A stretch of DNA of 64,000 nt from assembly GCA_023548195.1 (NCBI GenBank), contig JAJHZJ010000013.1:1621001-1685000 (forward strand). The letters are read 5' to 3'. The DNA comes from Bettongia penicillata ogilbyi. Lineage: Eukaryota > Chordata > Mammalia > Diprotodontia > Potoroidae. The translations under genes and the position numbers were made by a program. Under the pieces are notes generated by a model. That model did no database searches, was not told the origin of the DNA, and saw only the letters and a list, made by a program, of their open reading frames with translations. Positions within the stretch are counted from its first letter, which is position 1, and the number at the start of each line of letters is the position of its first letter. Shown here piece after piece: positions 12,501 through 26,700 of the stretch.

Positions 12501-14733
12501 GTGGTGGTTTGGGAGTGGTGAGAAGGGGACAGATACAAGAGGCGCTGAAGGGGATAAATCAACAAGTCTTGCTTGGCATTTGGATTCTCAGGGTAAGGGA
12601 AAAGGCAGAATTAAGAATGACTTATTGAACCTGAGGATTTGGAACGATGCTGCCGCCCTTAATAGAAATAGGGAAGTTGGGAAGTTAGGAAGTTTATTCG
12701 AAAAAAATTGTTTTAAGAAAAACAACCCCAACATTTATGACCTCTTTCTATAACAAAAAGCTTTAGAGATGATTTAGAAATGACTCAGGGGCCTAAAACA
12801 CTTCTCTGCTAGTAATAGATTAAATCTTGTTCCACTTGTTAGCTGGGGGCCATTGACCAAACTCTGTGGAAGTGAGCTCATTTCTGTTAGAATTTAGTGT
12901 GAGTTGAGTGTAGGATCCAGTTAAGTACTAACTATCAGGGAGAAAACCAAGGCAGCATCTGCCCATAGAAATTCAAACTCAAATCAGGGCAGTATGAGAG
13001 GCTAGTGGAAAGGAATTGAGTTCATTTCAGTTACTTTAAACTTGAAATTTAAATTCCTTGAATTCTTCCTTTAAACATTATATTAGTCATCTTTGTCTAG
13101 GTAGGATCACTGAGGCTTGGCCTGCTTTGGTATCTTTACAGAAAGTAGAATATTACAGAAAACCATCATATGAAGGAATGGATCCCTCACCTCTTTGAGG
13201 CATTTACTGCAACTAGCTGCTGCTATGTTGACTCAGTAGCTGCATTTAATGAAGGCAAACTTTCAGTGAAACCATTTGCCTCTGGACAAATCAATGACAA
13301 CTCTTCTCTGTGCAAATGAGTTGGGAGTGAGATTTTGGAATGATTATTAATAGTATTCTCAGGCAAATAGATCCACAACTAAACTATAAAGTTTTCTTTA
13401 GCTATCCCTATTTTCTATGAAGAACTACTTCTAATGACTTCTTAAGGTATTGCATCTAGTTCATGGCAGCTGATATTGATTCCTGTTGCTTTTTTTAGGC
13501 AAAAAACAAATATTGACTAATTTAGATATATTCCTAAGAGGTAAAAACCTGTGCAGGTTGTTTTTTGTTTTTTTTTTAAAGAAATGCTTTTGTGTTTCTT
13601 GGGTGATCAGTACAAAAATTTTACAGAGGCAATAAATTTATTTAAAATATTAAAAAAATAATGTTATAGATCAACTTCCAAATTGTCTAGTCAACCAATT
13701 TTGCAGTGGAGTCATGCTTGATTTTTTACTTCCCTCTTCCTATCACATCCAGCCAGTTGCCCAGTCTTATCAGTCTACCTCTGCAACATCTCTCCAATCC
13801 ATTACCTTCCCCCTGACTACTACATGGCTACTACTCTAGTTTAGGCACTCATATCCTCTCTTGTGAACTACTAAAATAGCCACTTAATTGGTCTTTCTCT
13901 TCTCAAGTCCATCTTCCAGATGCCAAAAATAGTTATTCTAAAACACAAGTCACTTTATTCAATTTTCTTTTTTTAAGATGAACATTTTTAATTAATTAAT
14001 TTATTTGTAGTTGTCATCATTTCCACAAGATTTTGAGTTCCAGATTTTCTCCACATCTCTTCCTTCCATCACCCTATATAGCATGCATTCTGATTATACC
14101 TTCCTCCAGTCTGCCCTCTCTCACCCCCCGCCCCATTATCTCCTTCCCCGATTCTTTCTTGTAGGGCAAGGTAGATTTCTGTACTCCATTGCCCATATAT
14201 CCTATTTCTCAGGTGTATGTAAAAACAATTTTTAACATTTGTTTTTGAAAATTTGAGTTCCAAATTCTCTTCCTTCTTCCCTCCCCACCTACCCTCATTG
14301 AGAAGGCAAGCAATTCAATATCGGTTATACATGTGTAGTTATGCAAAACACTTCCATAATAGTCATGTTGTGAAAGAATAACTTTATTTCCCTCCATCCT
14401 ATCCTGCTACCCACTTATTCTACTTTCAACTTGGACCCTGTCCCTTTTCAAAAGTGTTTGCTTCTGACTACCCCCTTCCACAATCTACCCTCCCTTCTAT
14501 CATCCTCCTCCCTGCTTATCCCCTTCCTCCTCGAAAGATACCCAGTTGAGATGAGAATAAGGTTTACTCATTCCATCTCACCTCTCCCCACTTCCTCTCC
14601 ACTTTTTCTTGCCTCTTTTATGTGATAATTTACCTCATTCTATCTTTGTCTTTCTCCTCCCAATATATTCTTCTCTCACCCCTTAATTTTATTTTTAGCT
14701 GTCATCCCTTCATATTCAACTCACTTGTGTCTC

Positions 14734-14766
<33 letters not shown>

Positions 14767-17700
14767 GTGTCTCTCCTCCAACTATCCTAATACTAAGCAA
14801 GGTCTCATGAGTTACAAATATCATCTTTCCATATGTGAATGTAAACAGTTCAACCTTAATAAGTCCCTTATGATTTCTCTTTCCTGTTTACCTTTTCATG
14901 CTTCTCTTGTTTCTTGTATCTGAATGTCAGATTTTCTGTTCAGCTCAGGACTTTTCAGCAAGAATGCTTGAAAGTCCTCGGTATCATTGAAATTCCATTT
15001 TTTCACCTGAAGTATTATACTCAGTTTTGCTAGGTAGGTGATTCTTTTTTTAATCCTAGCTCCATATCCTAGTGATTGTTTTTAATCCTAGCTCCATATC
15101 ATATTCCACACCCTTAGATCTCTTAATGTAGCAGCTGCTAACTCCTGTGTTATCCTGATTGTATTTCCACAATTGTTTTCTTTTCTTGCTTTTCTGACTG
15201 CTTGTCTACTCAGTATTCTTCACTTGTTCCCTGTTACCTCTAGGAAAAGGAGAAGCAGACATCTTGGGTCTGTGAACTTTAAAAAAAATTTTTTTTTATA
15301 ATTTCATTTTGGTATAACTGATTTCCTTTGCAATCCTATTTGTTTGTATGTATGTAAATGTATAACATTTAAAAATATCATTCCGAGAAGGGGTCTATAC
15401 TAGTATAAAATAAAATTCCCTAGTTTGACCCTCCACATCCTAGTTCTGGTTTCCCTCTCTAGACATTTCACATTACCTGTCTTCAACCATAGACACTGCT
15501 ACATTCTAGCCAAAGTAACTTCCTTTGTCAAACTCTCCATTTTGTCTCTTGCCCTCATGCCTTTGCACAAAGCTATTCAACATACATGGCATTCATTCCC
15601 TTTTCACCTCTGCCTCTCAGAATTTCTTAGCTTCCTCCAAGACTGCTCATGTCCTAATTTCCTGGAAAACCTTTCTTAACTTATCTAGATGCAAATAGGA
15701 GACACCTGGTAAATGTTGATTGAATTAAGTTAAATATTTATTCAGAATGGATAGGTTATGGGAAGTTGGGGTTCATTGATTATTCTGGGCTACAGTTACT
15801 ATTAAATATCATACATACATGGAGCCATGAGTTACAAAGAACACAATACAATGCATCAATCAGTTAACAAGCATTTATGAAATACTTTTTTGTAACTATT
15901 CAGAACAAAATAGCATCTTTTTTTGATTCAGAAAGACCTTACTTATCTGACAGTGACTCAGGCTATTGTAATTGAAGTCAGGATTATTGTAGAGCAAAGA
16001 TGTCAAAGAGGACACCTGTAGCCTAATCAAATTAAAACAACAGAGAAATATTTAACAAAATAAATAAAAGTACATTAGAACATAAAATAAAATGTAGTTT
16101 TCTAAGTCATCATGTGGTAGCAGGGATTCTTATGAAAGGTGTAGTGGCCCCACTTCTGTTTGAGTTTGATACCCCTGTAGTGGTGTCTGTTGATCATTTG
16201 TCTCTTGCTCATGAAAGTTTAGAACATGGGGAAGAATTTAGTCAACTGAATTTTCTTGTTTGATTTTTGGGTAAATTAAAGTTAACTATATAATATAAAT
16301 ATCTAGCCATTCATGACTGTGAAAGAGGAGGAATTTCTATAAATACCAGACTATGAAGACTATATTGTTATTTTGGTTTAGTCTATGGGTTTCAGAGCTT
16401 CTGAGTCTTGAGTGGCAAAGTGCTTTTGTTATAAAATAGGACTCAACAGTGAATTTAATGTTTTCTTTTAATAGGCTTTGTTTGAATACATCTTTCATCA
16501 TGAAAACGATGTTAAGAATGTAAGTTTTTGATTTCTACTATTTTCTTATACTATAGTTCATCTTTTAACTGAATTTTAAATTTATAAGATATTACATTTC
16601 TCAATAGATGAAAGTTGTTAAGAATTCAATGGGTACAAATATTTTCAAAATCCATTGACAACTTTAGATAAGAAATGTAGCAAAAATATGGAAATGTTAC
16701 CATTTTATAAGTTCCTGACATATAACATTAGCATTTAAATAGTATACATGTAACAATCCCTGCAGCTACATAAACAGGCAAAATGTATTTATTTAAGAAT
16801 ATTACATAGATTTTGTGTCAATGTGATGATTATTTGGAGCACATTTTCATTTTAAGTAATGAAGGATGGATTCTTTGATCTATAGGAGAGCAAAAGGTGA
16901 AAGACATTTTTTTTTTTTTAGTTAACAGGCAGTGAGGCAATGAGAAGAAAATATTAGTTAATATTTTATTTGGTCTGTATTTTATAGCTATCATGCCTAT
17001 CTTCATTTCTTAATATTTTCACAGCAAGCTTAGAGTTGTTGGATATAAGTCATTGGATCACTTAGTCTCTTAATTAAAACTCGTTTTGAATTTGCACATG
17101 GTAATATTTAAAATTTAGAAGTAGAAAATAAGTTGTAACTTTATGAGCTCTGTCAAATGACATGTAACAGATTTTGCATAGTATTCCAAAATGATAGTCT
17201 TTATTTAATTTTTCTCATTAAGTAGAAAAAATTTTTACATATATATGTATACACACATTAGTGAATATTTGAATCATTTAACACTTAGTAATTGAGCACT
17301 TACTTTCAAGAGTACAAATATTAAATATAAGATATATTCTCTATCTTTATGGATCTTATAGGTAAGCTATGGAATCAGAGCTGGCCTACATGAAATTTTT
17401 AGAAAACTTTAATTGATAAACTGTATAGTAACCATAGGGAGACTTCAGAGGCCATTGCATTAATCAGCTGTGAGCTGGTACGTGAACTGAGTGGAAGAGA
17501 GGGCAGAGTTATTTTCTAAAATGGGAGATGAGAGCAGTCTAAGAATAAGAAATAATAAGAGTAAAGATGCAGTTAGAAATTCTCTCCAGCCCTCTCTGGT
17601 AAGTAGTGCAGATAGTATTATCCCAAGCTTTTTTTTTTTTTTAAACGAGACCTATGATTTTATAGGTGTAGAGCACTCAGCTCTTGCTCAGCAACGTATG

Positions 17701-20700
17701 GCCTGAAAGTGTTATCTAAGGCACAGATACACAGTCATCTCTGGCAAGATTTGAACTTAGATCTTCCTGACTCAACGATCAGCATTTTACAGATGAGGAA
17801 GATGACACTTAGTCACTTTCCGTGGTCGTGGCCAGCCAGAAACAAAGTTTGGATTTGAACTTATATTCAGACTCAAAATCCAGTGCTTTTTTACTGTTCT
17901 GCTTAGTGTATGCAGTAGGCAATGAAGAGATAGATCTAAGCTACCAGAGATTGTGTACGGGGGAATATAGTGATGGAAAATGAGCTTTGGATAAACAGAG
18001 TAGTTTCATATTATGAAAGACCCTGAAAGTCAGGGAGATGCAGCTAGACTTGATATAATGGGCTAATAGAAAGCTATTGTAGGTTTTGGATCTGAAGAGT
18101 TACAAAATGTTTTAGAAAGACTCATTTGGCACCCAGAGCTCTCCCTGGGGCTTATGAGAACTGGGGCAAATTGTATTTACTGTGTATGCCTTCCTCTATT
18201 TCCAGCACACTTTTTCTGTACCAGTAAAATCTAGTCTAAATAAACATCAAGGGCAGCTCTGATCAACAGTAGTGAGAGTATAAACGTTAAGAACAACCAT
18301 ATGTAGAAGTATTGTAGGGGAAACGAAATAGATAGAGAAGAGATGGCTTAACAGGATCACTTGCAGCCAGAGACATATATGTAGCAGGGGGTGGAGGAAA
18401 GACCTCATTGCTAGGCAACCAGCATCAGTGCCATTTTAATTTTCTCAGTGGTAGTCTGTGTATGCAACCTTTTTAAACAACAAAAACAATTTTATCTTCA
18501 TATTTCCTCTTACCTGCTGTCAGTCTACATCACTGTATAGTTTTTATTTAAATTTTTAACTGGACCTATGATTTCATTGACATATGAAACTCTGGGTGAG
18601 GAAATCAACACCGACATAACAACTTATACTCTTATACTCTTAGAGAGCTGCCTTGAGCACTAAAAGGTAGAACGATTTACCCCAGGGTTTCACAGTGAGG
18701 ATGTCTGTACTAGAGAGACTTGTACCTCCTTGATAACCGTAGTGGCATCATGCCTGCCACAGCTTTGGGTGATTGTCCCAATTTACTGGACTGTAAGAAC
18801 AACTCCTCTGGCTGATATGTACCATGTGGAATGGAAGGTGAAGAGAATGGAGGCAGGCAAAACCATTAGGAAGCATTTGTAGTAACTGGAATGAGGTAAG
18901 AGAGGCAAAGAAAAAAGGTGTGGAAGTAGAAGATAAAGAGAAGACCACTGCCCCCACAAGAGACATTTAAAAAAAAGAAATAAGAACTTGGTAACAAGAA
19001 ATTCAGGAGAGAAAAAAATAAAGATGGACCCCTTCTTTCCAGCCTGGGAGATGTTCCCACTGATAGATTGTATGGTGTCTGGAAAGCAGTGTTGAACATG
19101 GAATCAGGAGAGACTTGGGTCTGAATCCTGTTGATGATGAATAATTGTGTGACTATAAATAAATCACTTACCTTCTTTTTTCCCCCTTGCAATTCAACCT
19201 AATTTCAATAATTTAATAGAAAATTAAAATAATTGGTAAGAAACAAGTAGGTGGAAAGGGCAGGCAATGAAGGCCACAAGCCACTTCAGTTTAAGAAAGG
19301 ACAAGGGGCACGGACAGGATTGTAGGTGAATTAACTGTAAAACCTACAGGGTGAAGGAGTCAGCTTGGAACGTAGCACAAGGTTAAGATCATGAGGAAAA
19401 CTTTTGTACGTAACACATAAGGGGAAGTAAAAACGTGGGCAGAACCGGAAATCTGAAACTTGCAGCTATGATGGATGCAAAGAAAGGGAAAGGTAAGAAT
19501 TGGAGATAAGGAGAAGGTAGAGTCAGTGGGAGAACATCATATCCAAGCAGTTTGGGAGGAGTGAAAAACTGAAATGTGATTTTGGGTAGCTTTGTAGTAT
19601 GTGCCTTGGAATGTACCATGTTGTTGATGGGGTTGGAATCATAAGGAGGATAAAAGGGGCCATGTACCCGAAATGTACCACACCATAAATCTGAAATCCT
19701 CTGTGGAGAGAGGAAACCCACAATTTGACCAGTGTTTTGTAAAATGAAGATAATAATGCTTTTAATAGCCCCTGTGAAATGATACTTGTATGATTCCTCT
19801 GTGAAAATCTCATAAGGCTGTGAAGACCAAATGAAATAATACTTGTAAAATAGCTGTCCAAGCTTAAAGCACCATATAAATGTCAGTTCTTAATATGAAA
19901 GGTTGCATAGTATAGTATACTTGGAGTTGGCAAGTGAAGCACTTTCCCATTCAATATCCTCAGAAGATTCTCTAAGACTATAAATTTCAGAGTAACTACC
20001 ATCTATATTAATGAAAGGAATGAAATCACAGGTCTATACTCTGCCCCTTAAATGAAAAGAATACTTTCATTTATTGGGAAGGTCAACTAGTTTGAGGGAA
20101 GATACACTTTAAACATTTTGAGTTTGAAGTGACAAGATCACCAGATGGAAATTCCCCATATACGTTTGGAAATTGGGACTGGGGGTAGATTAGAGGTCAG
20201 GGCAGGAGAAGCGGATTTGGGAGCTATCCCACATAGATATAATCATAAAAATATTTTAGTAGTAGATAAAATCATTGAGGGAGTAAGCAAAGAGAGAACA
20301 GAGGGCTAAGGGCAGAGGTAGCCAGGACACCATGCATTTTTCTGAGTAAAGCAAAATTACTTTCATATATAACCATTATGTCAATGAAATGCCATTAAGT
20401 TGGGCTATCAGAGGCTTTCAGTTCCATTGTATATGTTTGATTACTTATTTAAAAAAAAAGAAAAACATATATCTATTTTAAAAATTAGGGCAAATTTCTG
20501 AAATTTCAAGGTAGAGTGGTTGAGCATGGGAAGGGAGGTTGTTATTTTTTGAAGATGTACTTAATATCTTAATAATTAATGATTTGTGTCCTGAGAATAT
20601 CTCTGGACATCTTGGATAGAATCCACTACTGTTCAGAAACAGCAGCTGCATCAAGTGATCATATAGGTATAGTCTGTGCTTCTAAGGAGTAAACGTGCAA

Positions 20701-23700
20701 CGGACCAAAAGTACTCATGCTACCTGTGGTATAGTTGCATTTTAGACTTTGTGTTCATATAAGGATTGCTTTTCCTGTTTATCAATACTGGTTTTTTTTT
20801 CCAATTTTTCCTTGAAGAAATAGAGGCATTTGAACTCAGACAATAAGAACATACAGCTGGTATTCTTAGTACTAGCTGAAATCTTGTACCAAGGGCAAGA
20901 AAGTGAGGAAATGTGTGAGTTTCGGTTGGGAATCAGGGAAAATGAAAACCAATTATATAATTCTAGTACGGAAAATACTATTTAAAATTGAATAAAAAGT
21001 CACATGAGAAATATAATACTCCAAGAAATTGCTGTTTTCCCTGTATCTCAGGTACCAGGGTAATGTGGAATGTTTAATAATTGGCATGGGGAACAAAAAC
21101 TGTCACATGAATTGTTACATATCTGGTGTACTTTTGTATCTCTCTTTTAGCACCCAGCATACAGTATTGCATTTAACAGGCACTTAATGAATGTCTGTTG
21201 AATGAGTGGTATATCACAATAGAAAGAATATTGGATTTAGATTTGAAAAACCTGGGTTTGAATCGAATCTCTGCATATCCTAGCTTTAGGACTGTGCACA
21301 GGCCACTTCACCTAATCATTTGGTCTAGATATTTAAGGTCCCTTCCAGTTCTAAATCCTTTGCTTCTGTGATCCTCTGTGAATCTCAGTTTTCTCATCTC
21401 TAAAATGATGGTGATAATATTTGCACTCTCTACCTCACAGATATGTGTAGTTTACTAAGGGAGGGGAAAATACTTTCTGAGTTTTAAGGTAATATGTAAA
21501 TGCCATTATTGTTTTTTAATTGTAAATATTATATGGATAATAAAAATGGATTGCTTCAATATTCTAGAGATGATTAATATTGAAAGCAGATTCTTTAATA
21601 TTGTATCTGAAAGCTATTTCCTAATCATGTTGTAAAAAATATACTTTGTCAAGAGAACATCTTAGAATAACAGCTGTCTCAAGTGTACCCCAGTAAAGAG
21701 CTAAAAATTTTATCAGACATGATGGTACAGAAATCTAAAGAGAAAATTTAGTGTTTTTCATTCATACCAAGTCTCACAAAGAGTTGGGCAGAAATGTTCA
21801 TATCCACAAACTAGAAGCCTTCCCGTGCTTAGATCAGAGATGCTCTACCGTCACCTGAATGGAGGGCAGGGAGAGGTGAGGACCGGAAGCTCTTGACAGC
21901 TTTTCCCAGGGATGAGACAGGAGTAGGTAGCACTCTGACTTCGATAACTCCAGCTAGAAAGAAGCCTACAGCACGCTGACCTTAGATGATCCAGTGGATC
22001 CTGACACTTACAGTGTTCTCTATGGGAACATGAAGCCCAGAGTGCTTAAATAGGGAAGTCCTAGGACTCCAGAAACATGGCAGCTCTCTGACCAATCCTA
22101 CCTGAGATATTGCCCACAAAGGAAAAGGAGGTAGGGAAGGTTGACTACAGCAGCCTAATCTGAGATGTTTCAGACGGCCCTGAAGGCTTTAATTCTCTGA
22201 GCAGATAATCCAGGGGGACCAGAAACTTGTCAGACATACTAGGGGAGGGGAAGTTAGTGACAGGAACTCAGGTAATTGAGGTCAGGAATCAAATATGACT
22301 TGAACATCTCATCCAAGAGTATAAGAAGGACAGAACCTGGCTCTGGATCAAAGTTACGAATCAGGAACAGAGACTGGCAATATGAATAAAGAGAAGAAGA
22401 CACTGAACACTATGAAAAAAATTATGAATTAAGAGATACCCAAGAGGTACACCTAAGAGAACTGAGTAATAACTTGGCAGTAGTCAAAAGCATAGCCTTA
22501 GAGAGAAAAATGACTTGATCTGAAGGATTATGAAAATATCTGGCAGAAATAAAGCCAAGAGTTGCAAATGAAATTATAAGTGAAATAAAATCTCTGGAGG
22601 AAAGAATTAGAAGTCAAATAAGTAGTTAAAATCATTTAAATATAAAAATAAAAGTACATGTAATTTAGAAGAAAATATGTAACAGTATAATATATTTTGG
22701 AGATATTTTCTAAAAGCAAATTAAGCACCCTGTGGTATCACTAGTTAGATAAAATACATATATTATAAATATACAGACTTATCTACAAGTATGTCTATAT
22801 AATACATAGTGACATATTGAATAATATTTTTGCTAAACCACACATAATGGTATTAATTATATTTAAGTTATTTGAATTATCTCTAAAATTTAAATTGTAA
22901 AAATAAGATCAAATAAGAATATTAAAATGTACTATAGCTGTAAATATAATAAACATCAGATACTAACATGAAGATATCGGTCTATATATCATATATTAAA
23001 TAAAAATTAATACTTTTTTTTACAAAATAATATATAAACAATATATAAGAAATGGGACATATTTATAATTCTGCTATTTTTGCTTTACTTTTAGGTAAAA
23101 TGTGAATGAATACAGTATATAAATACAAAAGACTTGTAAAAATTCATATAATGACCAATAGTTGCATAGTCTTGGTCAATAGAGTTGACTGAAAATAAAT
23201 AAGATCCAGTAATCTTACTGATTGTAATTTCCCCTCCTGTTTTTGCTGCTATTTTAATTTTTATTTAGAGGATATAGAAAAAAAATCCTAAGAACCTAAA
23301 AGTTAGGCTATTTCTCTGTATTTCCATCTTTCAAGTTGAAATAAGGGTTTTTTGAGCCCAGTAAGGGCACAGCATGGCAGTACCACTTCTTTATAGACAA
23401 TCATAGTTTGTCAGCACATTCAGGGGTCTATCCTTGGGGCAGGAGAAGATTGAGAACAGAAAGGCAAGTAATTGGGGGGCGGAGCCAAGATGGCGGAGTA
23501 GAAGGACGCACGTTTACGAGCTCCGAAACCAAAAGCCCATAGAATTAATGTAAAAAGAGTCCCCCATAACTTCTGGGTCAATACAAGGTGTGCAGAAGCA
23601 GAGTGGAAGAGATTTCCGTTCCAGGGAGCCCTGGGGACCCATCCCCAGGGTCCGGCGCGCCCCGGAAAGTGGACCCCACCCCCAGCGCTGCCCTGGCCGC

Positions 23701-26700
23701 GACCCCAGAGAAGCTGATCCCAGCAGGCTTCAGAGACGGAAGCTCTGGCAGCCAGGAAAGTCCCTCCGCCCACAGAAGCTACAGGTCAGTGAGAGAGAAG
23801 GCCGGGCTGGAGGAGAGGGCAAGCAGGGCGTCTCCGTGACTCGGACCCCCTCGGGAGGAAGCGGCTGCGGCAGAGACAGGGGCAGGAAGTGGTGGAGGCA
23901 GAGGTATGGGCAGCGGCTGAGGCGGCAGCATCCCGGGACTCAGGAATCCCCCAGCAGCAGGCAGGATCTTCATTACGGAAGATTCCCGCATAAAACCTGA
24001 CGGAGCTGAGCCTGGGAGACGGCCCTGCCCCCACCCCGCTCTATTACTGAAGGCTTCTGCTCAAAGCCCCCAAGGGAACTGAGATAGGGAGGCAGGTCCC
24101 CCCACCCCGCCCCCACCGGCTCCATTCCTGAAAGTCTCTGCATAAAGCCCCTGAGGGATCAGAGTCTGGGAGGCAGCCCTGCCCCCACCCCAGCACCTGA
24201 ACTAAAGCTCACTGATTGACAGCTGGCAGGAGGAAAGCCCATTTAAATCTCAGAGGCCAAGCACTAGCTGGGCGGATCTAGGCGGGGGTGGAAAGGAATC
24301 TCAGAAGTCAAGGAACTGGCTGGGAAAATGCCTAGAAAAGGGAAGAAAAATAAGACTATAGAGAGTTTTTTCCAACAAATGCAAATGATCCCGACCTTCG
24401 GATCTGATGACGAGGACGTATTCTTGCCATCAGGGAAAGACATGGAGGGCGGGGCCTCAGTACCCCAGACACCCCAGGGGGGTGACGGGTGGGCTCAGGC
24501 CCTGAAAGAGCTCAAAAAGGATTTTGAAAAGCAAGTTAGACAGGTGGAGGAAAAACTGGGAAGAGAAATGAGAGACATGCAAGAAAAGTATGAAAAATGG
24601 GTCAATACCTTGGTAAAGGAGACCCCAAAAAATGCTGAGGAAATTAACACCTTGAAAAATAGGCTCACTCAATTGGCAAAGGAGGTTCAAAAAGCCAATG
24701 AGGAGAAGAATGCTTTCAAAAGCAGAATGAGCCAAATGGAAAAAGAGGCTCAAAAGCTCACTGAATTTAATAGTTCTCTCAAAATTAGAATGGAACAGAT
24801 GGAGTCTAATGACTTTATGAGAAACCAAGAAATCACCAAACAAAACCAAAAGAACGAAAAAATGGAAGAGAATGTGAAATATCTCATGGGAAAAACAACT
24901 GACCTGGAAAATAGATCCAGGAGAGACAATTTAAAAATTATGGGACTACCTGAAACTCATGATCAAAAAAAGAGCCTAGACATCATCTTCCATGAAATTA
25001 TCAAGGAAAACTGCCCTGACATTCTAGGACCAGAGGGCAAAATAAGTATTGAAAGAATCCATTGATCACCACCTGAAAGAGATCCAAAAAGAGAAACTCC
25101 TAGGAACATTGTGGCCAAATTCCAGAACTCCCAGCTCAAGGAAAAAATCTTGCAAGCAGCTAGAAAGAAACAATTCCAGTACTGTGGAAATACAATCAGG
25201 ATAACCCAAGATCTAGCAGCTTCTACATTAAGGGATTGAAGGGCGTGGAATAGGATATTCCAGAAGTCAAAGGAACTAGGACTCAAACCAAGAATCACCT
25301 ACCCAGCAAAACTGAGTATAATACTTCAAGGGAAAATATGGTCTTTCAATGAAACAAAGGACTTTCAATCATTCTTGATGAAAAGACCAGAGCTGAAAAG
25401 AAAATTTGACTTTCAAACACAAGAATGAGAAGAAGCATGAAAAAGGAAACAGCAAAGAGAAGTCTTAAGGGACTTACCAGAAGTGAACTGTTTACATTCA
25501 TACAGGGAAAGACAATATTTCTAACTCTTAAAACTTTTCAGTATCTGGGTTGTTGGTGGGACCACACATACACATGTACACGCATGCACACACATACACA
25601 CATGCACACACATACAGAGATAGAGAGCACAGATTGAACTGAATAGGATGGGACCATACCTTAAAAGAAACTAAGGTAAATGGTGAGAGAGAAATGTAGG
25701 GGGAGGAAAGAGAGGGAAAGGGAAGGGGGTAACTATATGTCATTTAAGAGGCAGGTAGGAGTTTTTCTTAGTGGAGGGAAAAAGAGGAGAGCTGAGGAAA
25801 AAAAACAAAAAAAGCAAAAAACAAGAAGTTTACCCTCATCACATTTGACTAAACGAAGGAGTGAAATGCACACTCATTTTGGTATGAAAACCTATCTTAC
25901 AGTATAAGAAAGTGGGGGAGAAGGAGATATTGCAAGGGAGGGGATGATGGAGGGGAGGGCAAAGGGAGGAGGGAGCAATTTGAAGTCAACACTTGGGGAG
26001 GGACAGGATCAAGAGACAGAAGAGAAACAATGAGGGGCAGGTTAGGAGGGATGGTAATCCAGTTAGTCTTACACAACACGACTATCAGGGAGGTCATTTG
26101 CAAAACTACACAGATAGGGCCTATATTGAATTGCCTGCCGTCCCAAAGGGAATGGGTGGGGAGGGAGGGATGGGGAGAATTTGGAACTCAAAGTTTTAGG
26201 AACAATTGTTTAGTATTGTTGTTGCAACTAGGAAAGAAGACATACAGTTAATGAGGAATAGAAAGTCATCTGGCCCTACAGGAGAAAAGAGAAGATGGAG
26301 AGAAGAGAAGGGAGGGATGACAGAAGAGAGGGCAGATTGGAGATAGAGAAAATTAGATTGCTTGGGGTATTGGGGTGGGGGGAGGGGATAAAAGGGGAGA
26401 AAATTTGGAACCCAAAAATTTGTGAAAATGAATGGAAAAAATTAAATAAATAAATAAATTTAAAAAAAAAAAGAAAGGCAAGTAATTAATTTTGCAGCCA
26501 AGATCTCCACCATGGCATATTATTGCCAGGAGACTCAGGGAACAACTCTGGCATGTCAGAAGATGGCACATTTAAGAAGTCAATTGTCCAGTGTGAAGAA
26601 TTGTTTTCTCAACTGTATAACAACTGTCCTAAACCCGAAGCTAAGAGATAGAAATGGTCTGTCAATTATTCATATTATGGCAAGGTTTGTACATCTAACA

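Larger units (their letters stand above)
23474..26471 (+). mobile_element. Complete HAL1-like (half-L1) retrotransposon, about 3.0 kb
   Basis: Starts with a G run and ggagccaagatggcgg, has a GC-rich 5' UTR (to 24327), an ORF1 region (24328-25428), a long 3' UTR with CA-rich and G-rich tracts, and an A-rich tail (aataaataaat, then A11) ending at 26471. Flanked by perfect 16-bp target-site duplications, so it is a full-length insertion. There is no ORF2 (endonuclease/reverse transcriptase) between ORF1 and the tail, which makes it HAL1-like: it would have relied on an L1 in trans. It lies in the intron between exons 6 and 7, in the same sense as TTC8. The retained CpGs and exact duplications suggest a fairly recent insertion. 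Confidence 0.9.

Noticed and set aside
23420..24034. Several overlapping open frames on both strands
   Set aside because: All fall in the GC-rich 5' UTR of the HAL1-like element, where stops are rare by composition.
24457..24849. 130-codon minus-strand open frame
   Set aside because: Antisense shadow of the L1-type ORF1 coiled coil; the same shadow appears at 41834-42070.
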